NCBI GenBank assembly: GCA_034186235.1
Contig: JAXGBA010000153.1
Coordinates: 1 to 31,961 of the forward strand
Reading direction: 5' to 3'
Length of the DNA stretch: 31,961 nt
DNA from: CAKSKB01 sp034186235
GTDB taxonomy: Bacteria > Bacillota > Clostridia > HGM11514
The number at the start of each line of letters is the position of its first letter. The stretch's first letter is position 1. Below are positions 25,342 to 31,426 of the stretch, in pieces. The translations under genes and the position numbers were made by a program. Below the pieces are notes generated by a model, which did not search any database, was not told the DNA's origin, and worked only from the letters and a program-made list of their open reading frames with translations.

Positions 25342-26373
25342 TTAGTATTTTGCTGTATCAAGTTTTTTGAATATTTCTTTTTTCTGTTTATCTCGAATTT
25401 CGGCATATATATCCATTGTGGTATGAATATCTTTATGACCCATTACATACTGTAATTCTTTAAGATTCAATTCTGCTTCAATGCCAAGAGCTGCAAAGGC
25501 ATGCCTTAACTGATGAAAAGTGATGTTGGTATTATGCTTTTTATTATAATTCTCCATAATATCTCTTGTACGCGATTCGGTAAGCGGTGTTTTGCCGTCA
25601 TCTTTTGAAAATAGATACCCTTTGAATTTGGGCATTGCATTTTCAAGTGTTGACAAAAGTGGAACTTGGCGATTCCCAGCTTCGGTTTTTGCTTGATGTA
25701 TGAGTTTTGGCTTGTTTGAAACCCATGAAATCTTTTTGTCAATTGTTATCATTTTATTTTCAAAGTCAAAATCTTTATCGGTCAATGCGCATGCTTCCGA
25801 TATTCTAAGACCGGTGTAAGCAAGGAAGAAGAAAAGAAAATCATCGCCGGTACTGTTTTCCTTTACAATATCAATTTCGGCTTGTGAGGGCATTTTGCGA
25901 GGCTTTTTTGCAAGACCTGAGGGAATTGGAATGTTACCAATAAAATTACTATTAATTTTGCCTGATATAAAAGCAAGATTAAAAATCATATTTAAAATGC
26001 TTTTTCTGTTTGATACCGTTTTTAAACCATATTTCTTTTTTCGCAGTTCGTTATAATAACTTATAACCATTTCAGGCTTAATTTCATTAATATAATAATC
26101 TCCAAAAACACCTAAAATTTCAGAAAATGCACTTTTATATGACTTATCCCATGTTGCTACTTCTTCACGCTTCTGTCTTTCCCATTCCTCTGCAACGGCT
26201 TTGAATTTCAAGTTCTCTGTTTTCTTTTCGGTTTCCGCCGTGCTATATTCAATCATTTGACGCTCTATATCACGCTCCGCTTTACGCTGCGTCGGCTCCA
26301 TCGAGTAAAAGTGTACAATTTTGCCATTTATTTTTTTTGTCTTTTCCCATCGCCCGTCATGCCGTCTATTCAT
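25342..26373 (-). CDS. Tyrosine recombinase/integrase
   Basis: Catalyses site-specific insertion and excision of the element. The 343 residues have an N-terminal arm-binding region (about 1-50), a core-binding SAM-like domain (about 55-150) and the catalytic domain (about 165-340). The catalytic set is complete: Arg190 (TGLRISEAC), beta-hairpin Lys229, His287 and Arg290 (HQLRHAFA), His313 (MGHKDIHTT) and nucleophile Tyr323. AAGGAGCG precedes the ATG. It reads toward ssrA, the usual orientation for an integrase at its own attachment site. The protein looks intact. Confidence 0.95.
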   Translation of the reverse strand: MNRRHDGRWEKTKKINGKIVHFYSMEPTQRKAERDIERQMIEYSTAETEKKTENLKFKAVAEEWERQKREEVATWDKSYKSAFSEILGVFGDYYINEIKPEMVISYYNELRKKKYGLKTVSNRKSILNMIFNLAFISGKINSNFIGNIPIPSGLAKKPRKMPSQAEIDIVKENSTGDDFLFFFLAYTGLRISEACALTDKDFDFENKMITIDKKISWVSNKPKLIHQAKTEAGNRQVPLLSTLENAMPKFKGYLFSKDDGKTPLTESRTRDIMENYNKKHNTNITFHQLRHAFAALGIEAELNLKELQYVMGHKDIHTTMDIYAEIRDKQKKEIFKKLDTAKY

Positions 26374-26394
26374 ATATATCGCTCCTTAAATTAA

Positions 26395-26420
26395 ACCCTG
26401 CCGCTTTTGTTGGGCAGGGT
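26395..26420 (-). terminator. Hairpin between nuclease-like gene and integrase
   Basis: An 8-bp perfect stem ACCCTGCC/GGCAGGGT (26395-26402, 26413-26420) with a 10-base loop lies between the two minus-strand genes. The T stretch after it on the minus strand is short (TTTAATTT), so it is at best a weak terminator. It could insulate int from the upstream gene. Confidence 0.45.
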
Positions 26421-26446
26421 AAAATGTATTTTTACAAAATCAAAGC

Positions 26447-27508
26447 TTATAATAAAGCCAAAGCTCTTGACTTTAACTTTTCGGACAAGCTGTATAAATC
26501 TGACAAACTTTCGAGCGAAATCTTTTCTTGAACGTCGCCGTCCGGTATAATTAAATATTTAACATTTTCTTTAAAATAAAGCCTACAAATCCACCGAGTA
26601 ACTCGATTGTCGAGCAAAACCGAAAAGTAACTAACTGTGTCTTTGTGAGTTATCCTGTCGAGCGGAACACAATCTCCCAAAATTGATTTTATAATGTAAA
26701 ATGCTTGCAATTCTTCAGCGGTTGTTATAATTTCATTGTGCTGTTTATAATCGTTGGTTTCGTCTGTTGGCTGTTCGGGGGGTTGGGATTCGGTATCATC
26801 GCTGTTCAAAGCAGTTTTAATCTTGTCATTAACGATTTCACTTATGTATTGATTAAATGATTTTTTGACTATAGGTTTAAATTTATCAACAACATTTTGA
26901 TAAAGCCTGCCGCCGTAAATGTCTGATGATAATATCAGCTTAACAAAGTCGTCAGAGGGATTTGCGAACTCTTGTTTAAGATAAGATTTTATCATGCCAC
27001 AGTACTTTAATTCCGAAGCACTATTCAGTATATTATTCTTGTCAAATGCTTCTTTTGTAAACTTTTTTAATTCCACAATGTCGCTGTCGCGCAAGTTTAA
27101 AAGATTGATAATTAAAAAGGGACTGCTGTCCATTTTGTTAGCTTCGTCCAAGTCGGTAAAAAATTTGTATTCGATTCCGTTTGTCAGTATGGCAAATTTT
27201 GCCTTTGAAGTGCCGAAATATCTGAATAATTGGGAATCATGTTTTTCAAGCGCCTCTGTAACGCTTTTTGCTTCAATTAATATAGTTGGCTCATCATCCA
27301 GAATAATAGCATAATCAACCTTTTCACCTTTTTTAATGCCGACATCTGCAACAAATTCAGGCACAAACTCGGTAGGGTTGAAAACATCATAACCAAGTAA
27401 AGTAAAAAAAGGCATAATTAAAGAAGTTTTTGTTGCTTCTTCTGTTTTGATATTTTCTTTCAGGTCATCGATTCTTCCGATAAATGATTTGATTTTTTCT
27501 TCAAACAT
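26447..27508 (-). CDS. Predicted HsdR_N-type nuclease-like protein (possible defence cargo)
   Basis: A 353-residue protein resembling the stand-alone family related to the N-terminus of type I restriction R subunits. Visible PD-(D/E)xK-type elements are Glu23/Glu24 in the first helix (TEEATKTSLIMPF), Asp65 (EKVDYAI), and Glu79-x-Lys81 in LIEAKS, followed by a 'RYFGTSKAKFAILTNG' stretch typical of this fold. A polar linker (about 232-255) precedes a C-terminal domain (about 260-353) of unknown function. There is no helicase domain. GGAGGG precedes the ATG. It stands alone between int and the lysogeny genes, a common place for cargo. The function is inferred, not shown. Confidence 0.75.
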   Translation of the reverse strand: MFEEKIKSFIGRIDDLKENIKTEEATKTSLIMPFFTLLGYDVFNPTEFVPEFVADVGIKKGEKVDYAIILDDEPTILIEAKSVTEALEKHDSQLFRYFGTSKAKFAILTNGIEYKFFTDLDEANKMDSSPFLIINLLNLRDSDIVELKKFTKEAFDKNNILNSASELKYCGMIKSYLKQEFANPSDDFVKLILSSDIYGGRLYQNVVDKFKPIVKKSFNQYISEIVNDKIKTALNSDDTESQPPEQPTDETNDYKQHNEIITTAEELQAFYIIKSILGDCVPLDRITHKDTVSYFSVLLDNRVTRWICRLYFKENVKYLIIPDGDVQEKISLESLSDLYSLSEKLKSRALALL

Positions 27509-27566
27509 AGTATTTCCCTCCGCATATTAACTTATTTACCATAACTTACTTGTAGAAATTAAAACA

Positions 27567-27597
27567 TATCACCTTTATAATTTAAATTGAGGTGATA
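27567..27597 (+). promoter_or_regulatory. Inverted repeat over the immA promoter and ribosome binding site
   Basis: TATCACCT (27567-27574) and AGGTGATA (27590-27597) form a perfect 8-bp inverted repeat. Between them lies TATAAT (27576-27581), a candidate -10, and the right arm contains the immA ribosome binding site. If transcription starts upstream, the hairpin would hide the ribosome binding site; if it starts from this -10, the repeat would act as a DNA operator. No good -35 box was found. Confidence 0.4.
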
Positions 27598-27600
27598 CAT

Positions 27601-28206
27601 ATGGATTACAAAAAATATCAAAAATCCAGAGATTTAGCGTGGCGGATTTTAATTAACCACGGAATTACGCAGTTGCCGGTGAAGGTCAGCGACATCTGCA
27701 TGGCAAACCAAATCAAAGTTATAAGCTACAAAAGCGGGTATGAGTTTATTAAGGACTGCGGTTTGGTCCGGAACACCGTCAGCAGTGACGGTTTTACATT
27801 TGGCAAGATGATTTTTTACAATGAGCAATGCAGCATACCCCGTCAGCGCTTTACTGTCGCACATGAACTCGGGCACATCTTATTACATAACGGACAAGGT
27901 ATCTATAACCGTGAGCCGTCCGAAAAGGATAATCCGATAGAAGCAGAAGCTAATGTTTTTGCGAGCCGTATTCTTGCCCCGGCTTGCGTTTTATGGGGGC
28001 TTGGTGTAAGTTCTGCAAAGCAGATTTCGGAAATGTGTAATATCAGTATGCAATCAGCCGAATTTCGCTTTAAGCGTCTTTCAGAGCTTTACGAAAGAGA
28101 AAAACAATTTATGCGAGAGTATAACAAAAGCTGCTTTCTGATGTCGCCGCTTGAAAGGGCGGTTTATAATCAGTTTTCCGATTTTATTAACAAAAACAGA
28201 TTATAA
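27601..28206 (+). CDS. ImmA/IrrE-family metallopeptidase
   Basis: Zinc peptidase of the family that cleaves phage and ICE repressors on induction (as ImmA does to ImmR in ICEBs1). The 201 residues carry the HExxH motif in FTVAHELGHILLHN and a downstream acidic EAEANVFASRIL that supplies the third ligand. The C-terminal part (about 135-201) is helical and may recognise the repressor. The ATG at 27601 is used, since the in-frame GTG at 27592 lies inside GAGGTG, its ribosome binding site. It faces the repressor gene and overlaps its end by 6 bases instead of sharing its operon. Confidence 0.9.
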   Translation: MDYKKYQKSRDLAWRILINHGITQLPVKVSDICMANQIKVISYKSGYEFIKDCGLVRNTVSSDGFTFGKMIFYNEQCSIPRQRFTVAHELGHILLHNGQGIYNREPSEKDNPIEAEANVFASRILAPACVLWGLGVSSAKQISEMCNISMQSAEFRFKRLSELYEREKQFMREYNKSCFLMSPLERAVYNQFSDFINKNRL

Positions 28207-28557
28207 GTCGGGATAATCTTCATCGGTGAGGGACGAAATGAACTTTTCAAGATATTTCATTTGTTCCTCGCTGAATTTTTTTCGAATCACTTCGCCATTG
28301 CGGTTAAAGATTAAAGTCCCTTCTTCCAACGGATTATCTTCTACTAAATCGGATTTTAACACTCCTAAAAAGTCCGCAAGCATTTGAACTTTATCTGCGC
28401 GAGGATATTTTTTTCCGTTACACCAATCGGATACAGTAGAAGCCGTAATTCCAAATTTTGATACTATATCGGCTTGCGTCACTCCCTTCTTATCCATATA
28501 AAAATTTAGCTTTTTAGAAAAAATCTGTTTTTCTTTTTCGGCAATTTTATTACTCAA
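28201..28557 (-). CDS. XRE-family transcriptional repressor (CI/ImmR-like)
   Basis: Predicted element repressor. The 118 residues contain a helix-turn-helix (about 15-70, with GVTQADIVSKFGITASTVSDWCNGKKYPRADK) and a short C-terminal region (about 75-118) without a LexA-type peptidase, so inactivation would rely on another factor such as the ImmA protein beside it. The start is TTG at 28557, set by AGGTGA upstream; a nearer ATG gives only a four-codon frame. It is transcribed from the leftward promoter at 28579-28607, back to back with the Cro-like gene. Confidence 0.9.
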   Translation of the reverse strand: MSNKIAEKEKQIFSKKLNFYMDKKGVTQADIVSKFGITASTVSDWCNGKKYPRADKVQMLADFLGVLKSDLVEDNPLEEGTLIFNRNGEVIRKKFSEEQMKYLEKFISSLTDEDYPDL

Positions 28558-28578
28558 AAATCATCACCTCATACCAAT

Positions 28579-28607
28579 ATTATACGCTAAAAGTAAAAAA
28601 AAGTCAA
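28579..28607 (-). promoter_or_regulatory. Leftward promoter of the repressor gene
   Basis: On the minus strand TTGACT (28607-28602), 17 bases, TATAAT (28584-28579). The candidate operator at 28583-28595 overlaps the -10 box and the adjoining spacer, which would allow autoregulation. Confidence 0.88.
28583..28595. promoter_or_regulatory. Degenerate operator copy (O1) in the repressor promoter
   Basis: TACGCTAAAAGTA shares the left half TACGCT and much of the centre with the perfect operators at 28644 and 28892 but has lost the GCGT of the right half. A weaker site over the repressor's own promoter would fit self-limiting control. Confidence 0.5.
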
Positions 28608-28635
28608 TAAAAAATAAAAAAATTATATTTTTTAC

Positions 28636-28664
28636 TTGACATTACGCTTAAAGCGTGATATAAT
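28636..28664 (+). promoter_or_regulatory. Rightward promoter with perfect operator (O2) in the spacer
   Basis: TTGACA (28636-28641), 17 bases and TATAAT (28659-28664) are perfect consensus. The palindrome ACGCTTAAAGCGT (28644-28656) fills the spacer, so a bound repressor would block polymerase directly. The 19-bp string TACGCTTAAAGCGTGATAT (28643-28661) recurs exactly at 28891-28909. Confidence 0.92.
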
Positions 28665-28689
28665 ATGCTTAGAAAGTGAGGTGAAACGC

Positions 28690-28899
28690 ATGATGTATCC
28701 TTCTATCAGTTTGAAAGCTGCAAGAGTTAATGCAGGGTATACACAGAAAGAAGCTGCTGAAATGTTAAACATTAGCCAAGCCACATTACAGAATTATGAA
28801 AACGGTATAACATTTCCAACCATGGATATGGTTGAGAAAATATCTGGACTTTATAAGTTTCCAAAGGATTTTATTTTTTTTGGGAGGCACTACGCTTAA
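28690..28899 (+). CDS. Cro-like XRE-family regulator
   Basis: A 69-residue protein made almost entirely of one helix-turn-helix domain (SLKAARVNAGYTQKEAAEML and SQATLQNYENGITFP, about 7-43). It is the expected early regulator opposing the repressor. Start ATG 28690 follows AGGTGA by 6 bases; the next codon is also ATG. It is driven by the strong rightward promoter. Its last codons (Tyr-Ala-stop) lie inside a third operator copy, so the operator doubles as coding sequence. Confidence 0.9.
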   Translation: MMYPSISLKAARVNAGYTQKEAAEMLNISQATLQNYENGITFPTMDMVEKISGLYKFPKDFIFFGRHYA

Positions 28900-28909
28900 A
28901 GCGTGATAT
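28891..28909. promoter_or_regulatory. Perfect operator copy (O3) overlapping the end of the Cro-like gene
   Basis: An exact 19-bp copy of the O2 sequence, centred on the palindrome ACGCTTAAAGCGT (28892-28904). The stop codon TAA of the Cro-like gene is the middle of the palindrome. No convincing -35 or -10 flanks it, so it may act as an auxiliary or roadblock site. Confidence 0.8.
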
Positions 28910-28954
28910 GTTGTAAAAAAGTGCCAAAATCACGGATAGAAAGGAGTTGAAAAC

Positions 28955-29212
28955 ATGGTAAATTCAAAAAAAGAGTTACTGAAACAAAATAATGAATTGC
29001 TAAAATCAATAGAAAGGCGGGTCACGCATTACATAAATTACATTTTGTTAAGGCGTGAAACGGATATTGAACCTTTTGAAAAACCGAACTTTCGGAAGGA
29101 AGGCGGTTCATACTCTCCGGAGCTTGCAGAACTTAAGGCTATTTCACCGGAGTTATACACCTATATAGTGAACATTATTAAGCTGATACTAAAAGGAGGT
29201 GACACGAGGTGA
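28955..29212 (+). CDS. Small protein of unknown function
   Basis: An 85-residue charged protein: a helical N-terminus (1-35, rich in Lys, Asn and Glu), a polar middle with FEKPNFRKEGGSYSPELAEL, and a C-terminal hydrophobic helix (about 66-80). AAAGGAG lies 8 bases before the ATG. It follows the Cro-like gene by 55 bases and is probably in its early operon. No family recognised. Confidence 0.65.
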   Translation: MVNSKKELLKQNNELLKSIERRVTHYINYILLRRETDIEPFEKPNFRKEGGSYSPELAELKAISPELYTYIVNIIKLILKGGDTR

Positions 29213-29307
29213 TTCGCAGATTAATTGTCACAATTATAACATCATCAGCGACAGCCCTTATTACAACGCTTTTGTACAGGGCGTTCAACCAAACAGCTTG
29301 GAAATAA
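29209..29307 (+). CDS. Tiny predicted single-pass membrane protein
   Basis: A 32-codon frame starting GTG (29209) overlaps the previous stop and has a full AGGAGG ribosome binding site 9 bases upstream. The product starts MIRR, continues with a hydrophobic, Thr-rich helix (about 5-23), and ends polar (RAFNQTAWK). The positive N-terminus suggests it faces the cytosol. Small membrane peptides of this kind are common in phage early regions. The start and reality of the gene rest on the ribosome binding site and composition only. Confidence 0.5.
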   Translation: MIRRLIVTIITSSATALITTLLYRAFNQTAWK

Positions 29308-29327
29308 AGGCGGCAATGCCGCTGTAA

Positions 29328-29669
29328 TGTTTATTAACAATTATCGAGGTAATAAAAGCAGTTATCAAAGATAGAAAGCTTCGTCATCCTCAAAGAAGTA
29401 AATACTTAATTTACGGCATATCGGGAATTATAGAAAACATTAAAACCGATTACCACAACAAATTATCAGACCTCGGAATTAAGCTTGCGGAGCTTTGCAA
29501 GGTCAATGAAAAAACTGCCGACAAAATCATTGAGGAGTATTCGGCACTCAGGAAGGCTTACAAAGCTGACAGCATCGAGCAAGTTGATTTTTCGGTGAGA
29601 ACTTATAACTGTCTTAAAAGGCACGGAATAAAGACAATGAGCGAGCTTGCAACACTTCGGTATAGATAA
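29328..29669 (+). pseudogene. RNA polymerase alpha-CTD-like protein, no start codon
   Basis: This frame is open for 113 codons from just after the TAA at 29325 to a TAA at 29667-29669, but has no ATG, GTG or TTG near its 5' end. The protein sequence is clearly non-random: a basic helical N-part (VIKAVIKDRKLRHPQRSKYL) and helices up to EEYSALRKAYKADS. A segment IEQVDFSVRTYNCLKRHGIK then closely matches the start of the RNA polymerase alpha C-terminal domain (IEELDLSVRSYNCLKRAGI in typical alphas). The frame stops within that domain, before the second helix-hairpin-helix half. Loss of both ends points to a truncated pseudogene; use of a rare ATT or ATA start cannot be excluded. Confidence 0.65.
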
Positions 29670-29973
29670 TTATGACAATGTTAAATTGTTAGGCTCGGGA
29701 AGCAAAGAATACCGTGATAAAAATCAAGAACCTGCTCCGATGATTAAATTATCGAAGAAGGTTGACGGTACATATTATGTTGTTGAGGCTGTTCCTGACA
29801 CGAGGGCTAAAAGTCTTGCTGTGGTTAGTGCTTATATAGAAAAAGCTCCGGCACGGCAGACGGAGGATGTACAAGCCCCCTCCTACAACGTCCGAAACGC
29901 TTCTGACAATACCGGAACTTCTACTAACATTATATCGCAGGAAGTGCAAAATGTCAACATAATAAAAAAATGA
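29647..29973 (+). pseudogene. Fragment of phage polyvalent protein, PBECR-like nuclease module
   Basis: A 108-codon frame with no plausible ribosome binding site; the nominal TTG start overlaps the end of the alpha-CTD-like frame by 23 bases. The core has a beta-rich pattern (MIKLSKKVDGTYYVVEAVPD, then SLAVVSAYI). This recalls the C-terminal strands of the phage Barnase-EndoU-ColicinE5/D-RelE-like nuclease domains found in large polyvalent proteins. The N-terminal half of such a domain is missing. A polar linker follows, and the frame ends at TGA directly after a run of seven A. Confidence 0.55.
29921..29957 (+). repeat. Linker repeat copy A
   Basis: A 37-bp segment encoding STNIISQEVQNVN-type residues. 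It matches copy B at 29 of 37 positions and copy C at 25 of 37, all without gaps and all in the same codon phase. It follows the PBECR-like module. Confidence 0.7.
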
Positions 29974-30302
29974 TGTTTCTTTCAAGTCCAAGTCTGAGAC
30001 TGCTGATAATAGCAATCCGCTTGGGGAAACATCATCCACTGATATTATATCGCAAAAAGCACAAAAAGTCAAGACTGAAAACATCAAATACCAGCGAGGC
30101 AGGGCTGCAAAATATGACACCCGAACCGTAGAGGAAAAGGAAATTGACCGCTTACAGCACGAGGTTGAGAGGTTATCGAAGAGAAACAAACACCTTGAAG
30201 CTGAAACGAAAGTATCTGCAGACGCAGGGACACGAACTGCTGCACGCGACAAAACAAAAGTTCGGCGGAGGTTACGAAGAACTGCGCTCAAAATCCGTTT
30301 AA
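29972..30302 (+). pseudogene. Polyvalent protein fragment with coiled-coil, two frames
   Basis: After the A7 run the coding sense continues one base over (from 29972) as DVSFKSKSETADN, a linker (copy B), a KYQRGRAAKYDTR segment, and a heptad-type helix VEEKEIDRLQHEVERLSKRN. Around 30190 sense shifts again, to the frame reading LKLKRKYLQTQGHELLHATK and FGGGYEELRSKSV, which ends at TAA 30300-30302. Such coiled-coil plus basic-helix segments are typical of inter-domain regions of large phage polyvalent proteins. Two frame changes in 330 bases mark it as decayed. Confidence 0.6.
30036..30072 (+). repeat. Linker repeat copy B
   Basis: A 37-bp segment encoding STDIISQKAQKVK-type residues, gap-free and in phase with copies A and C. 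It lies just before the coiled-coil piece. Confidence 0.7.
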
Positions 30303-30311
30303 TTTATAGGC

Positions 30312-31256
30312 ATGGAAAAGTTCGGCGTTATACGGGACAGATACATTGACCTTTACCGTGAGCTTTATTCCAAAAACAGCTTTGACGAAATGACGGACGC
30401 TGAAAGGGCGGACATGTGGGACATGATTGACGAGGAAATTATGGCTGACATTGTCGGCTTTGTCCGTGACGGTGACACCGAAAGCCTTATGGATATCTTC
30501 GGCTACTCTATAGAGAGCGTTTCCGATATACTTGACACGGTTAATGCTATTCTTGATGAGGGTCGGAAGGGTGCTCCGACTGAGAGCGATAATGCTGTTA
30601 ATTATCAGGCGGAGAGCGACAATGATGTTATCGAACTGTCGCATGACAATGAGCTGTCAAAAAGAATTGAGGGCTTAAGGGGTGCTGCAAAATACAAAGC
30701 AATAACCGATTATATTTTAGAAGCTTTAAGCGAACAGCCAATAACTATGAGCGATGGCACAAAGGTTATTGTCAACAAGCGTGATGCACAGCATATATCG
30801 CACGATGCCGCAACCCGTAAAACCGATCATATATCCGAGATAAAGAGCCTTGTTGAAAATGCAAAGCTTTTTGCTGTTGATGATAACCCCGACCACACAA
30901 ATTACAAGCTGTTCAAATATTATGCTGCCAATGTCAGATATGACGGGCAGAAATATCCGGTTTATCTCAATGTGGGTGAATCGAGAAACGGCAGCGGCTA
31001 TCATCTTTATGATATAACCAAAAAAATAAGAGAAACCGCCCGCCGAATTAACGGTGTTGGGCGGGTCAATTACGACTTACGCCCTGAAAACGGTTTCTCT
31101 ACTAACAATATACCACAAAACAGCGGCAATGTCAATACTAATGTACGCAAAAATTCCGAAAATATTGCGGAAAATTCTGAAAATGGAAAAAACAGCACAA
31201 GATTTCAGGCGAAAGACAATGCTGCTATTACCGACCGGGACATCAAGGCTGTTTAG
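30312..31256 (+). pseudogene. Polyvalent protein fragment with LPD3-like domain
   Basis: A 314-codon frame with an ATG but no ribosome binding site. It is in the same frame as the piece upstream, separated by the TAA at 30300, and as the piece downstream, separated by the TAG at 31254. The N-terminal 85 residues are acidic and helical and not recognised. About 141-240 resembles the LPD3 domain of phage polyvalent proteins: MSDGTKVIVNKRDAQHI, DHISEIKSLVENAKLF, then strands YYAANVRYDGQKYPVYLNV and a YHLYDI end. A Ser/Asn-rich linker (copy C, then repeated NSEN) and the motif RFQAKDN follow. It could be translated as a free protein, but context argues for a broken gene. Confidence 0.6.
31099..31135 (+). 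repeat. Linker repeat copy C
   Basis: A 37-bp segment encoding STNNIPQNSGNVN-type residues, gap-free and in phase with copies A and B. It follows the LPD3-like domain and precedes the next module. Confidence 0.65.
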
Positions 31257-31421
31257 AGCGTCGGAAGAAAGAGCGTTAATGACTTTACTTTGGCCGATAT
31301 TAAGAAAACAGAAAGCTTTGCGAGAAAGTATTATAAGGAAATGGGAGTTAAATCTCCGTTTTTCAGAGCGTGGTTCGGTGACTGGAGAAAGCTTGACAAC
31401 AACCTGCAATCAAGGTTGTGA
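31257..31421 (+). pseudogene. Polyvalent protein fragment with KSPFFRAWFGDWR motif
   Basis: Directly after the TAG at 31254 the same frame continues SVGRKSVNDFTLADIKKTES, then KYYKEMGVKSPFFRAWFGDW, and stops at TGA 31419-31421. The 'SPFFRAWFGDWR' motif is a recurrent segment of phage polyvalent proteins, usually just ahead of an effector-like domain. As the sense runs straight through the TAG, a single nonsense change (probably CAG to TAG) is the simplest reading. Confidence 0.6.
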
Positions 31422-31426
31422 ATTAG

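Noticed and set aside
26353..26366. Possible second ssrA-end copy (GCCGTCTA) inside the integrase gene
   Set aside because: Only seven bases (GCCGTCT) match the tmRNA 3' end, and they lie in coding sequence of the integrase N-terminus, so it is not a credible attR.
29307..29325. Small hairpin GCGGC/GCCGC as a terminator after the tiny membrane gene
   Set aside because: The stem has 5 bp with a 3-base loop and no T run follows, so it is not convincing.
30312..31424. Stop-codon recoding (TAG read as Gln) in the element
   Set aside because: Only one TAG fits; neighbouring TAA and TGA stops and several frameshifts show general decay instead.
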